DNA of 64,000 bases from Pseudophaeobacter sp. EL27. Lineage in GTDB: Bacteria > Pseudomonadota > Alphaproteobacteria > Rhodobacterales > Rhodobacteraceae. A program made the translations under genes and the position numbers. Shown piece after piece: positions 32,449 through 41,621 of the stretch (positions are counted from its first letter, which is position 1; each line of letters opens with the position of its first letter). The DNA lies in contig NZ_OMPQ01000013.1 in the NCBI RefSeq assembly GCF_900313025.1, positions 248,001 to 312,000 on the forward strand. Reading direction: 5' to 3'. Below the pieces are notes generated by a model. That model saw only the letters and a list, made by a program, of their open reading frames with translations. It had not been told where the DNA came from and made no database searches.

Positions 32449-34068
32449 ATGAACGATATTCCCCCCAGCGCGCCCCTGCCGGACGAAATGCCTGACCATA
32501 TCTCCAGCGAAATGCCGGATGAGATGGCGCATGACATGGTGGGCGATGCCGTCCCGGTTGGGCAGGCTTTGGCGCCGATTGGACAAAGTGGCATGGCTGT
32601 TGCCTCGGCAACGAATGTTGAGGCCGCAATCGAACTACCGCATTCGGTCGAGGCCGAACAGCAGCTCTTGGGCGCGATCCTGACCAACAATGATGTTTAT
32701 GACCGTATTGCCTCGATCATCAATGCCACCCATTTCTACGATCCGGTCCACACTCGCATCTATGAAATTGCCGCAGCGCGGATTTCCAAAAACGCCCTGG
32801 CCTCGCCGGTAACACTCAAGGCCTTTATGGAGGATGACGAGGGGCTGAAAGAACTCGGCGGCCCTGCTTATCTGGCCAAACTGGCGGGCGCGTCGATCTC
32901 CGCCTTTGCGGTACGCGACTATGCGCAGATGATCTATGATCTGGCGATCCGGCGCGAACTCATTGCCCTCGGCCAAAGCATCGCCGACAAGGCGCGTCGC
33001 GTCGATGTGGCCTCCGAACCCAAGGAGCAAATCGTCGAGGCCGAACAATCGCTCTATCAGCTGGCCGAACAGGGCCAGACTGAAAGCGGCTTTAAAAGCT
33101 TTCTCAAGGCCGTAACTGAGGCAGTCAATGTCACCAATGAGGCCTATCAGCGTGGCGGCGGCATGGCCGGCGTTTCCACAGGCCTGGCCGATCTCGACAA
33201 ACAGCTCGGCGGCTTGCACCCCTCGGATTTGCTGATCCTGGCGGGGCGTCCCTCGATGGGGAAAACCTCCCTGGCCACCAACATCGCCTTTAACGTCGCC
33301 AAGGCCTATAAAAAAGGCACCAAACCCGATGGGACTGAAGGCGCCATTGATGGCGGCGTGGTTGGCTTTTTCTCACTCGAGATGTCCGCCGAACAGCTGG
33401 CGGGCCGGGTTCTGGCCGAGGCAAGCGAGATTTCCTCTCACAAGATCCGTCAGGGTGACATGACCGAGGGCGAATTCCGCCGCTTTGTTCAGGCCGCCAA
33501 GGATCTGGAAAGCTGCCCGCTGTTCATCGACGACACCCCTGCCCTGCCGATCTCGCAGCTGGCGGCGCGCGCAAGACGTCTGAAACGGACCCATGGGTTG
33601 GATGTTCTGGTGATTGACTACCTACAGCTCTGCCGCGGCATGGCGGAAAACCGGGTGAACGAGATCGCCGAGATCTCGATGGGGATGAAGGCCATCGCCA
33701 AGGAGCTGCAGATCCCTGTGATCGCCCTGTCCCAGTTGTCGCGTCAGGTGGAAAATCGAGACGACAAACGCCCGCAGCTGTCGGATCTGCGGGAATCCGG
33801 CTCGATCGAACAGGATGCCGACGTGGTGATGTTCGTGTTCCGCGAGGAATACTACAAGGAACGCGAAAAGCCCGGCGATCACGAGCTGGACAAGATGGAA
33901 GAGTGGAAAACCGCGATGGAGCGGCTGCACGCCAAGGCCGAAGTCATCGTCGGAAAGCAGCGTCACGGCCCCATCGGCACGGTAGAGCTGTCCTTTACCG
34001 CCGAATTCACCCGCTTTGGCAATCTGGCCAAGGAATGGCAGAATGGCCCACGCGAAGACGAGTATTGA
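32449..34068 (+). CDS. dnaB: Replicative DNA helicase
   Basis: Hexameric 5'-3' helicase at the replication fork; 539 aa, longer than E. coli DnaB (about 470) because of an acidic, Met/Pro/Asp-rich N-terminal extension of about 60 residues before PHSVEAEQQLLGAIL. The DnaB N-domain is followed by the RecA-like ATPase with Walker A AGRPSMGKTSLATNIA (about residue 264), Walker B VLVIDYLQLCRG and the QLSRQVENRDDKRPQLSDLRESG loop 2 region. No intein is present. The ATG follows GAGCAGCA. Confidence 0.96.
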   Translation: MNDIPPSAPLPDEMPDHISSEMPDEMAHDMVGDAVPVGQALAPIGQSGMAVASATNVEAAIELPHSVEAEQQLLGAILTNNDVYDRIASIINATHFYDPVHTRIYEIAAARISKNALASPVTLKAFMEDDEGLKELGGPAYLAKLAGASISAFAVRDYAQMIYDLAIRRELIALGQSIADKARRVDVASEPKEQIVEAEQSLYQLAEQGQTESGFKSFLKAVTEAVNVTNEAYQRGGGMAGVSTGLADLDKQLGGLHPSDLLILAGRPSMGKTSLATNIAFNVAKAYKKGTKPDGTEGAIDGGVVGFFSLEMSAEQLAGRVLAEASEISSHKIRQGDMTEGEFRRFVQAAKDLESCPLFIDDTPALPISQLAARARRLKRTHGLDVLVIDYLQLCRGMAENRVNEIAEISMGMKAIAKELQIPVIALSQLSRQVENRDDKRPQLSDLRESGSIEQDADVVMFVFREEYYKEREKPGDHELDKMEEWKTAMERLHAKAEVIVGKQRHGPIGTVELSFTAEFTRFGNLAKEWQNGPREDEY

Positions 34069-34308
34069 GGCGGATCAGTCCAGGTTGATAACAAGCGCCT
34101 GACCCTGGGTGGGTGCAAAGCGCCCTCCCGTGGGGAGGGTCGGGCGCTGCCCTGCATCCCGCCGGGTGGTGTCTCCATGAGCGCACCTCTCTTTCCTGTC
34201 TGCCCGGTGACAAACTAAAACCAACGCTCGTCTCCTAAACTGGCCCTTGGGCCAATTTCTGCTTCGCGCCCACTTCGACGGATGCTGCGCAATGGGCGAA
34301 GGTCTGCT

Positions 34309-35118
34309 TCAGTAGCAATCCCCTCTGATCACCCATGAATCAACAGTCTTGAATATATAGAATGAACCTGCATCGCCGAGAAACATTTTGCCTTTGTCGG
34401 TCGTGTCGACTTGAAAGAAGAACTGCGCATCTTTTGGCCAATCAGCACCCTGAATCCATGTAGGCCAACCGCCAACTTTTACCGGGTACTTGTTGCGAAG
34501 TTCGTAATATCGATCAGATGAGTATTTGCTTTTAAAGAACCAATCATCTGCGGAAGCTTGCGCAACATTTGTTGGCAGTTCGTCGGCCATGTCTTCCCAG
34601 CTTGGTTGTTCAGATATCGTTTCACGCCAGAAAATTGGAAAAGTGGGTAGCTCAGAGCTTTCTCTGTAACCGACCCCAAGAGGGACAAGATTATAGATGT
34701 CAGTGTACGTCCGAACAAGAAACCCATTGCCGTTTTCTGCACCCCAAAAGGTTGATGATTGCAAATCCATCCAAATATTTATGACTGCAAACCCTTCGAA
34801 GGCGGGAGGAATTTCTGGTAATTCATCAACACGAATTTGCAGCACAGGATGCATAGCCCGCCCCGATTGGCTGCATACTGGGACATCCTCATCTTGCGCA
34901 CCTAGAAAATTTCCACCCCACCAGCTCGCAGCCCTATTTCCCTCTTGGGGTTTCCTCCCGCCGATCTCCCCGAGAATTGCAGTTGTCGCCAGTTCATCCA
35001 GCCGATTCACAGCAGTTTGTTTTTCCTGCTGTGTGGGTTCGGCAGCCTTGGTGTCCGAGATCTTAGGTCGGGCAACTGGTTGGGAAAATAGAGACTTAAC
35101 CCAGTCTAAAAATGGCAT
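34309..35118 (-). CDS. DUF1963 (YwqG-like) domain protein
   Basis: 269 aa. A C-terminal KVGGWPTWIQGADWP ... FFFQVDTTDKGKMFLGDAGSFYIF matches the DUF1963/YwqG family (predicted beta-rich, often linked to polymorphic toxin immunity or cell-surface functions, but unproven). No signal peptide. Base composition is visibly poorer in GC than its neighbours and the codons are less biased, consistent with recent transfer. No toxin gene or transposase is next to it. The flanking gaps hold GC-rich hairpins (for example TGGCCCTTGGGCCA, 34241-34254). Confidence 0.7.
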   Translation of the reverse strand: MPFLDWVKSLFSQPVARPKISDTKAAEPTQQEKQTAVNRLDELATTAILGEIGGRKPQEGNRAASWWGGNFLGAQDEDVPVCSQSGRAMHPVLQIRVDELPEIPPAFEGFAVINIWMDLQSSTFWGAENGNGFLVRTYTDIYNLVPLGVGYRESSELPTFPIFWRETISEQPSWEDMADELPTNVAQASADDWFFKSKYSSDRYYELRNKYPVKVGGWPTWIQGADWPKDAQFFFQVDTTDKGKMFLGDAGSFYIFKTVDSWVIRGDCY

Positions 35119-35501
35119 GTCATCTTCTTCCTAGAACTATCGTCTGCTTAATATCTGGAAAGGCTATAGAACGATAGCAGTCATTCGCGCTGTTACAGAG
35201 AATGGCAAGAAGGTCCGCATAGCTGCCCTTCAAGGATCGCAACAATCAAGTGTTTCACCAATTACCAAAGCGCCGCTTTGGCAGCGCCCGAACCGCCCCC
35301 ACGGGGCGGGCGCTTCGCTTCCCCCCTCGGTTCGGACGCGGTGGCCTTCTGAAATGGTCCAATGGCGATTTGGCCCTTGTCTTGGACACTGGACACCTTT
35401 GGTGCCCCAAACCAGCCACAAGCCGCCCAATGCCATCACACCTAGCAGTTTTCCCCACGAATTCCTCTTGACCCCTGCCCTGCGCATGTCAAGAACGGGG
35501 C
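35119..35501. other. Gap between DUF1963 gene and alr with branched palindrome B
   Basis: A closing stem CCGAACC (35288-35294) / GGTTCGG (35329-35335) encloses the hairpin GCCCC-CAC-GGGGC (35295-35307) and a weaker GCG-CTT-CGC. This is the same plan as the elements at 4487-4534 and 46489-46580. Near alr, CTTGAC and GTCAAG (35467-35492) form a small inverted repeat that could overlap its promoter. No coding frame was recognised. Confidence 0.5.
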
Positions 35502-36539
35502 ATGAGCACGGCTAAACTGACAATCAATCTCGATGCGCTGGTGACCAACTGGCAGAATCTAAACGCCATGACCAACTGCGAAACCGCAGCCGTGGTCAAG
35601 GCAAACGGCTATGGGCTGGATGCAGGCCGCGTGGCCAAGGCATTGGCCAAGGGCGGCGCGCGCAATTTCTTTGTCGCCGCCGCCGAAGAAGGCGTAGCGC
35701 TGCGCCGCGCCCTCGGCCCCGGTCCCGGCATTTCGGTGTTTTCCGGCCATATGGAGGGCGACACCAAGCTGCTGAAGGAATTCCAGCTGGCGCCAATGTT
35801 GAACTCGCTGGACCAGATGCTGCGTCATTTCGAGACCCTGCCCGGCCATACCTTTGGGGTGCAGCTGGACTCTGGCATGAACCGCCTCGGCATGGAGCCC
35901 GCCGAATGGGCCGCCGTGCGCGATATCGCCCTGGGGCAAAAACCCGTGCTGCTGATGTCGCATCTGGCCTGCAGTGATGAGCCGGGTCATCCGATGAACG
36001 CCCAGCAATTGCAGACCTTCCGCGAAATGACCGATGGGCTGGAAGTACCGCGCTCATTGGCGGCCACCGGCGGCATCATTCTGGGGCGCGACTACCACTT
36101 TGATCTCTGCCGTCCGGGCGTGGGTCTTTATGGCGGCGAGCCCTACGGCGATGCGGTTCCGGTGGTTCAGCTGGACCTGCCGGTCATTCAGATCCGCGAT
36201 GTAGAGCCCGGCGAAAGCGTCGGCTATGGCAATGCCTGGGTAGCCCAGGTGCCCAGCCGCATCGCCACTGTTGCAGCCGGCTATGCCGATGGGCTGCACC
36301 GTGCCCTGATGAACGGCGGCATTGATCTCTTTGCCGGAGACATTCGCTGCCCGGTGGTGGGCCGTGTTTCGATGGATCTGATCACCGTGGATGTTACCGC
36401 CCTGGCCGAGGTGCCTGCCAGCCTGACCATCCTCAACGAGGTGCAGACCGTCGACACCCTGGCCGAAGCTGCCGGAACCATCGGCTATGAGGTACTCACC
36501 TCAATGGGCCATCGCTACGCACGGACCTATCAAGGATGA
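35502..36539 (+). CDS. alr: Alanine racemase
   Basis: PLP enzyme interconverting L- and D-alanine for peptidoglycan; 345 aa. The PLP lysine lies in [20 protein letters not shown] (about residues 29-48); the second catalytic region is VGYGNAWV, and [12 protein letters not shown] belongs to the C-terminal domain. Its stop overlaps the ABC permease ATG by 4 bases (ATGA), so cell-wall D-Ala supply and the lipid-transport genes share a transcript. Confidence 0.95.
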   Translation: MSTAKLTINLDALVTNWQNLNAMTNCETAAVVKANGYGLDAGRVAKALAKGGARNFFVAAAEEGVALRRALGPGPGISVFSGHMEGDTKLLKEFQLAPMLNSLDQMLRHFETLPGHTFGVQLDSGMNRLGMEPAEWAAVRDIALGQKPVLLMSHLACSDEPGHPMNAQQLQTFREMTDGLEVPRSLAATGGIILGRDYHFDLCRPGVGLYGGEPYGDAVPVVQLDLPVIQIRDVEPGESVGYGNAWVAQVPSRIATVAAGYADGLHRALMNGGIDLFAGDIRCPVVGRVSMDLITVDVTALAEVPASLTILNEVQTVDTLAEAAGTIGYEVLTSMGHRYARTYQG

Positions 36540-37318
36540 ACCCTTTGAGCCTACTGGCCCGGCTGGGTCGCGCCTCACTGGCGGCGCTGGCCATGATTGG
36601 ACGAGTGGCCCTGTTTGCCATCTCGACCTTCACCCATATGCTGCGCCCGCCCTATTACCCGCGCGAGCTGGCCCTGTCCTTACTGCAGATCGGCTGGCTG
36701 TCACTGCCCGTGGTAGCGCTGACGGCGGTCTTTACCGGCGGCGCGCTGGCCCTGCAGATCTATGCCGGTGGTGCGCGGTTTAATGCCGAAGCCGTGGTGC
36801 CGCAGATCGTTGCCATTGGCATGGTGCGTGAACTGGGTCCCGTCCTGGTTGGCCTGATGATAGCCGCCCGGGTGACCTCTTCGATCGCTGCAGAGATCGC
36901 CACCATGAAGGTGACTGAACAGATTGATGCCCTGGTGACGCTCTCGACCAATCCGATGCAATATCTTGTCGCGCCGCGGGTGCTGGCAGCGCTGCTCACA
37001 GTGCCGCTGCTGGTTGGTGTCGGTGATATCATCGGCATTGCCGGAGGTTACACAGTCTCGGTTCATAACCTGGGGTTCAATTCGGCGGCCTATCTGAAAA
37101 ACACCGTCGACTTCCTGGAGCCGCTGGATGTGATCTCCTCTTTGGTCAAAGGCGCCTTCTTTGGCGTCATCGCCGCCACCATGGGCTGCTACTACGGCAT
37201 GCAATCCGGCCGTGGTGCCCAGGGCGTCGGCCGCGCCACCAAAGCCTCGGTCGAGGCCGCCGCAGTGCTGATCCTGGCGACCAACTTTATCCTCACAGGG
37301 GTGTTCTTCTCGCTATGA
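36536..37318 (+). CDS. mlaE: MlaE-type ABC transporter permease
   Basis: 260 aa, integral membrane protein of the MlaE/YrbE family for phospholipid trafficking between outer and inner membrane. Several hydrophobic helices are visible; the family signature region is [33 protein letters not shown] (about residues 99-131). It overlaps alr upstream and the ATPase gene downstream by 4 bases. The MlaD (MCE) substrate-binding gene, normally next, is absent here and must be elsewhere. Confidence 0.9.
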   Translation: MNPLSLLARLGRASLAALAMIGRVALFAISTFTHMLRPPYYPRELALSLLQIGWLSLPVVALTAVFTGGALALQIYAGGARFNAEAVVPQIVAIGMVRELGPVLVGLMIAARVTSSIAAEIATMKVTEQIDALVTLSTNPMQYLVAPRVLAALLTVPLLVGVGDIIGIAGGYTVSVHNLGFNSAAYLKNTVDFLEPLDVISSLVKGAFFGVIAATMGCYYGMQSGRGAQGVGRATKASVEAAAVLILATNFILTGVFFSL

Positions 37319-38097
37319 CAGCCATGACACAGGGCAAGCTCCCCCACCCGATGATCAAGATGGACCAGGTTCACAAGGCCTTTGGAGACAATCGCGTGCT
37401 GCGTGGAATGGATTTGGAGATTCCCAAAGGCAGCTCGATGGTGATCATCGGCGGCTCCGGTACCGGAAAATCCGTCGCGCTCAAGAGCGTCTTGGGACTG
37501 ATAACACCGGATAGTGGCGAGATCTTTGTCGATGGCAAACCTGCTGGCGCCGGCGACCGCGATGCCTTTCTCGCCCGCTTTGGTATGTTGTTTCAGGGCG
37601 GCGCGTTGTTTGACTCGCTGCCTGTTTGGCAGAATGTCGCCTTTCGCCTGATGCGCGGCGCGCTGAAACGCCCCGCCCATGAGGCCCGCGAAATCGCTAT
37701 CGAGAAACTGCGCCGGGTCGGGCTGAAGCCGGATGTGGCAGATCGCCTGCCAGCTGAGCTGTCGGGTGGCATGCAAAAACGTGTTGGCCTCGCCCGTGCC
37801 ATCGCCGCTGAGCCGGAAATCATCTTCTTCGACGAGCCCACCACGGGTCTGGACCCGATCATGTCCGGGGTTATCAACGATCTGATCCGCGAGATCGTGG
37901 TGGAGATGGGCGCCACAGCGATGACCATCACCCATGACATGTCATCTGTGCGCGCCATCGCCGACAATGTCGCCATGCTGCACGACGGCGTGATCCAATG
38001 GGCGGGCCCGGTGGCGGATATGGATCAATCAGGCGATCCTTATCTCGACCAATTCATCCACGGCCGGGCAGAGGGGCCGATCGAGGCTGTGCGCTAA
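37315..38097 (+). CDS. mlaF: MlaF-type ABC transporter ATP-binding protein
   Basis: 260 aa. Walker A IIGGSGTGKSVALKSVLG (about residues 44-61), ABC signature ELSGGMQKRVGLARAIA, Walker B EIIFFDEPTTGLDP, and an H-loop TITHDMSS. The GGMQKR signature is that of the Mla/Ttg2 group. It pairs with the preceding permease, with which it overlaps (ATGA). The unrecognised membrane gene starting 5 bases later may be co-transcribed. Confidence 0.93.
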   Translation: MTAMTQGKLPHPMIKMDQVHKAFGDNRVLRGMDLEIPKGSSMVIIGGSGTGKSVALKSVLGLITPDSGEIFVDGKPAGAGDRDAFLARFGMLFQGGALFDSLPVWQNVAFRLMRGALKRPAHEAREIAIEKLRRVGLKPDVADRLPAELSGGMQKRVGLARAIAAEPEIIFFDEPTTGLDPIMSGVINDLIREIVVEMGATAMTITHDMSSVRAIADNVAMLHDGVIQWAGPVADMDQSGDPYLDQFIHGRAEGPIEAVR

Positions 38098-38102
38098 GAG
38101 CC

Positions 38103-38555
38103 ATGACGGAATGCTTCTCATTGCTGGAAAGCCTGCGACCGCACCCTCACCCCTACCTGACGATTGCGTCAGTAAGTCTTATTTCACTGCCCGTGGCCGC
38201 AGGTCTTGCCCTCGTTGCGAAGCGCTTAAGAAAGCAGATCTCTCCCAATGTGGTATTGGGAATTTTCACCGGGACCTTATGGACAGGATGGCTCGCCCTT
38301 GACGTGCTGTTTTTTGGCACAAGCCAAAAATTGATCCCTCGAGACCTACGCACACCAATCTCGGTCCTGTTGTTTCTCAGCACTATGGGCGATTGGATAA
38401 TACAGGCAATTCGGAGCAGGTTTCGCCCCTTTTGGAGCGATGCAGTTGTGGTTTTGCTCATACTTGCAGTGCCGATTGCCAGTATCGCCTATTCGAACAC
38501 TCCAAAGCCCCCTAAACCTCCCAGATGCACAGACGTGCAAATGTTGTCGGAATGA
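38103..38555 (+). CDS. Small four-helix membrane protein, unknown
   Basis: 150 aa, not recognised. Four hydrophobic segments: YLTIASVSLISLPVAAGLAL, VLGIFTGTLWTGWLALDVLF, ISVLLFLSTMGDWIIQ and AVVVLLILAVPIASIAY. It ends in a Pro/Lys stretch and a Cys. Base composition is lower in GC than mlaF. Position right after mlaEF suggests co-transcription, but no functional link can be claimed. ATG 38103 is preceded by TAAGAG only, a poor ribosome-binding site. Confidence 0.6.
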   Translation: MTECFSLLESLRPHPHPYLTIASVSLISLPVAAGLALVAKRLRKQISPNVVLGIFTGTLWTGWLALDVLFFGTSQKLIPRDLRTPISVLLFLSTMGDWIIQAIRSRFRPFWSDAVVVLLILAVPIASIAYSNTPKPPKPPRCTDVQMLSE

Positions 38556-38665
38556 CTTTCCTTTTTCACTAACTTACAGACCTATATCTTCGCCTCTGAC
38601 TACCATAGTGTTGTCAGGGGCGCGCAAAATAGTCGAATACTGGTTTTCACAGCTGTCGGATCGCC

Positions 38666-39112
38666 ATGACCCTACAAATAGCCACTCTCTCATTGCTGAT
38701 CCTCTATCCCATTGCCTGGTTTGCCCCCTTGATGCGCGCCGGACTGCTACCGGTCTTTGGTCTGAGTGAAATTTCTGTGATCACCGGGTTGCAAAGCCTC
38801 TGGGGCAGCGACGCACCTTTGGCTTTGATCGTCACCTTCTTTGCGATTTTTGCTCCCTACCTCAAGACCATCGGTCTAGCGCTGGTGCAATGGGATCTTC
38901 TGGATACCAAGGTGCTGCCCGTCCTGCATGTTCTGGGCAAGCTCGCCATGGCAGATATATTCCTCATTGCGCTCTACATCACTCTGGCCAAGGGCATTGG
39001 CTACGCGACAATCGAGGTGGCTTGGGGACTCTATATGTTCACCGCCTGCATTGCCGCTTCCTTGATCCTCAGCCTGCTAACAGAACGATCCCTGCGCCGT
39101 GCAAACTATTAG
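38666..39112 (+). CDS. Paraquat-inducible protein A-like membrane protein
   Basis: 148 aa. The sequence FAIFAPYLKTIGLALVQWDLLD ... VLHVLGKLAMADIFLIALYITLAK is characteristic of the PqiA family core, which works with MCE proteins in lipid transport across the envelope. About four membrane helices. It is half the length of E. coli PqiA, a single-domain form. Its closeness to mlaEF supports an envelope-lipid role, though PqiB (the MCE partner) is absent. Confidence 0.75.
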   Translation: MTLQIATLSLLILYPIAWFAPLMRAGLLPVFGLSEISVITGLQSLWGSDAPLALIVTFFAIFAPYLKTIGLALVQWDLLDTKVLPVLHVLGKLAMADIFLIALYITLAKGIGYATIEVAWGLYMFTACIAASLILSLLTERSLRRANY

Positions 39113-39161
39113 AGGGCTTTGCCCCCTCACGCCTTCGGCGCTCACCCCCAGGATGCTTTTA

Positions 39162-39193
39162 GCCAAATGAAAACACCCTCCTCTTCATTTGGC
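39162..39193. terminator. Perfect inverted repeat between pqiA-like gene and radA
   Basis: GCCAAATGAA (39162-39171) and TTCATTTGGC (39184-39193) form a 10 bp perfect stem with a 12-base loop, flanked by TTTTA on the left and AAAAA on the right. The A-tract follows on the plus strand, so as a terminator it fits the minus strand best; it may instead be a binding site. Confidence 0.5.
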
Positions 39194-39232
39194 CAAAAAT
39201 ATCCCGGAGCGCGAGGCAGAGCCTCGCACCTC
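39184..39232. repeat. Intergenic hairpin repeat, copy 3 (upstream of radA)
   Basis: TTCATTTGGCCAAAAATATCCC followed by GCGAGGC-AGA-GCCTCGC. It matches copy 1 (CATTTGGCCTGAAATATCCC) in the left half and copy 4 in the CAGAG hairpin loop style. Confidence 0.6.
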
Positions 39233-39266
39233 TTGAACAAAGTAGGAACATAGGGCAGAAAGCCCT

Positions 39267-40634
39267 ATGGCAAAATCAAACACATTCTCATGTTCCGCCT
39301 GTGGCGAGAGCTTTTCAAAATGGTCCGGTCGTTGCGAAGGCTGCGGCGAATGGAACACCATTGTTGAGGACAAGGGTCTCTCCTCAGCTGGTCCTTCAAA
39401 GAAATCACTGGGCATTCGGCGGGGAAAAACCATTCCTCTGTCGGATCTCTCTACCGAAGAAACCCCTCCACCGCGCGCCACCTGTGGCGTCGGAGAATTG
39501 GACCGAGTTCTCGGCGGGGGGCTGGTGGCGGCCTCTGCCATTTTGGTCGGTGGTGACCCAGGGATTGGCAAATCAACCCTGCTGTTGCAGGCCGCCGCGC
39601 GTTTTGCCCAGGCCGGGGTGAAAACAATCTATGTCAGCGGCGAAGAGGCCTCGGCGCAGGTCCGGATGCGGGCGCAGCGGCTGGGGCTGGCGCAGGCGCC
39701 GGTCAAATTGGCCGCCGAAACCAATCTGCGCGATATTCTGACCACCCTGGAGGCGGAACGGCCACAACTGGCGATCATCGATTCCATTCAAACAATGTGG
39801 GCAGATCACGTCGACAGCGCCCCGGGTTCTGTCAGTCAGGTTCGGGCCGCCGCCCATGAGCTGACAACCTTTGCCAAAGCCCAGGGCATTTCCATCATCA
39901 TGGTTGGCCATGTCACCAAGGAAGGTCAAATCGCCGGCCCTCGGGTTGTCGAACATATGGTCGACACGGTGCTCTATTTTGAAGGCGAACGTGGCCACCA
40001 GTTTCGCATCCTTCGAGCGGTGAAAAACCGCTTTGGTCCGGCTGATGAGATAGGGGTCTTTGAGATGACCGGCTGCGGCCTGGCCGAGGTCACCAACCCC
40101 TCGGCTCTGTTTTTGTCGGACCGCGGTGAGCCATCGCCCGGATCCGTTGTCTTTGCCGGCATTGAGGGTACCCGTCCGGTGCTGGTGGAGATGCAGGCCC
40201 TGGTTGCCCCCTCACCCCATTCACAACCACGCCGCGCCGTGGTGGGTTGGGACAGCTCCCGTCTGGCGATGATCCTGGCGGTGCTTGAGGCCCGCTGCGG
40301 CATCCCCTTTGCCGGATTGGATGTCTACCTCAACGTGGCAGGGGGCATGAAAATCTCCGAACCCGCCGCAGACCTGGCGGTGGCAGCGGCACTGTTGAGC
40401 GCCCGGGAGGATGTCGCCTTACCGGCAGATACGGCAGTTTTTGGAGAAATATCGCTGTCAGGCGCCCTAAGGCCCGCCCCACAGACAGAAAACCGGTTGA
40501 AAGAAGCGCAAAAACTTGGTTTCACCTCTGCAATAGCTCCAAGCGGTGGCAAATCTGTTTCGATCAAGGGTCTTGGCCTGCGCCAAGCCTCCGATCTGGC
40601 AGGATTTGTTGGCGAATTCTTTGGAGCCGGCTAG
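39267..40634 (+). CDS. radA: DNA repair protein RadA/Sms
   Basis: RecA-related helicase that helps process recombination intermediates; 455 aa. An N-terminal C4 zinc finger (CSACGESFSKWSGRCEGCGEW, with the four Cys at about residues 8, 11, 25 and 28) is followed by an ATPase with Walker A GGDPGIGKSTLLLQAA (about residue 94), the RadA motif KNRFGPADEIGVFEM, and a C-terminal Lon-like domain (GLDVYLNVAGGMKISEPAADLAVA). Complete. cvpA follows 39 bases downstream. Confidence 0.96.
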   Translation: MAKSNTFSCSACGESFSKWSGRCEGCGEWNTIVEDKGLSSAGPSKKSLGIRRGKTIPLSDLSTEETPPPRATCGVGELDRVLGGGLVAASAILVGGDPGIGKSTLLLQAAARFAQAGVKTIYVSGEEASAQVRMRAQRLGLAQAPVKLAAETNLRDILTTLEAERPQLAIIDSIQTMWADHVDSAPGSVSQVRAAAHELTTFAKAQGISIIMVGHVTKEGQIAGPRVVEHMVDTVLYFEGERGHQFRILRAVKNRFGPADEIGVFEMTGCGLAEVTNPSALFLSDRGEPSPGSVVFAGIEGTRPVLVEMQALVAPSPHSQPRRAVVGWDSSRLAMILAVLEARCGIPFAGLDVYLNVAGGMKISEPAADLAVAAALLSAREDVALPADTAVFGEISLSGALRPAPQTENRLKEAQKLGFTSAIAPSGGKSVSIKGLGLRQASDLAGFVGEFFGAG

Positions 40635-40673
40635 AGTTGCCAAAATTTTGATGCAGGCTAACGGGCGAGGGTC

Positions 40674-41228
40674 ATGGAAGGTTTCACTATTATTGACGGG
40701 GTTGTGGCCCTGGTCATCGTATTATCGGCGCTTCTGGCCTATTCGCGTGGCTTTGTCCGCGAAGCCATGGCGATTGCAGGGTGGATTGCTGCCGGCGTCC
40801 TAGCCTTTATGTTCGCCCCCCAGGTCGAACCGCTGATGGCCGAGATCCCGGTTATTGGCGAATTTATCTCTGACAGTTGTGAACTGTCGATCATTGCCGC
40901 CTTTGCCGCTGTCTTTGCAGTGGCGCTGATCGTGGTCTCTTTCTTTACACCACTGTTCTCATCGCTGGTGCAGCGCTCTGCGCTTGGCGGGCTAGACCAG
41001 GGGGCTGGGTTCTTCTTTGGCGTGCTGCGGGGCATCCTGCTCGTGGCGATTGCCTTCTTCCTCTATAATGTGGTGATGACTGGCCAGAGCTTTACAATGG
41101 TTGACGAGAGCCGCTCAGCCGCGGTGTTTGAGCGGATGATCGGCAAAATCGAAGACCGCAACCCCGAGCAGGCTCTGGGCTGGGTTACGCAGCAATATGA
41201 GGCCCTGATCGGCGCCTGCGGCACCTAA
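40674..41228 (+). CDS. cvpA: CvpA family membrane protein
   Basis: 184 aa. CvpA-type inner membrane protein (colicin V production family; role unclear, often next to purF). Opening segment FTIIDGVVALVIVLSALLAYSRGFVREA is family-typical; four hydrophobic helices are visible, and the GGLDQGAGFFFGVLRGILLVAIAFF motif is present. purF lies 1.4 kb downstream with a Hint-domain gene between, a broken version of the common cvpA-purF pair. A strong terminator follows. Confidence 0.93.
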   Translation: MEGFTIIDGVVALVIVLSALLAYSRGFVREAMAIAGWIAAGVLAFMFAPQVEPLMAEIPVIGEFISDSCELSIIAAFAAVFAVALIVVSFFTPLFSSLVQRSALGGLDQGAGFFFGVLRGILLVAIAFFLYNVVMTGQSFTMVDESRSAAVFERMIGKIEDRNPEQALGWVTQQYEALIGACGT

Positions 41229-41268
41229 GCCCGCATCTGTTTACCAAGGTAAACCAACCGACTATTTG

Positions 41269-41295
41269 AAAGGGCGCCTTATTGGCGCCCTTTTT
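41269..41295 (+). terminator. cvpA rho-independent terminator
   Basis: Perfect stem AAAGGGCGCC/GGCGCCCTTT with loop TTATT, followed by TT and CTG. It begins 40 bases after the cvpA stop and closes the radA-cvpA unit. Confidence 0.9.
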
Positions 41296-41322
41296 CTGTG
41301 GTGCTGCAAAGGCTTCACAGCT

Positions 41323-41383
41323 TTATCCACAGCTCACCTTACGGTGGGTTAACAACACCGGTTAACCTTTAACCTTTTGTTAA
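41323..41383. promoter_or_regulatory. DnaA-box-like and CtrA-box-like sites upstream of the Hint gene
   Basis: TTATCCACA at 41323-41331 is a perfect DnaA box. TTAA-CCTTTTG-TTAA at 41369-41383 matches the CtrA consensus TTAA-N7-TTAA exactly, within a cluster of GTTAAC half-sites (41349-41390, and again near 41474). The next gene starts 240 bp downstream. The rest of the 393 bp gap shows no coding potential. Cell-cycle-type control is inference. Confidence 0.5.
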
Positions 41384-41621
41384 CCATTAAGAATCATTTT
41401 TTCTGGTCACATTTTGGAACTTCGAATTGTCGGGAGATTCTTAAAAAATCCTCAAGTGCCCCCTTTGAAAGGTTAACAAAGGCGCGAAAAATCCACTTTT
41501 GTCGCCCAAAAAGTGCCCAAGAACGGAATTGGCCGCACCCCTGCCCCATTTCCGTCCCAATTCGGGGGCCAAATAGGATCAACAAAGACGAACAGCACTC
41601 TCGCTCAGAAGGATCGACACC

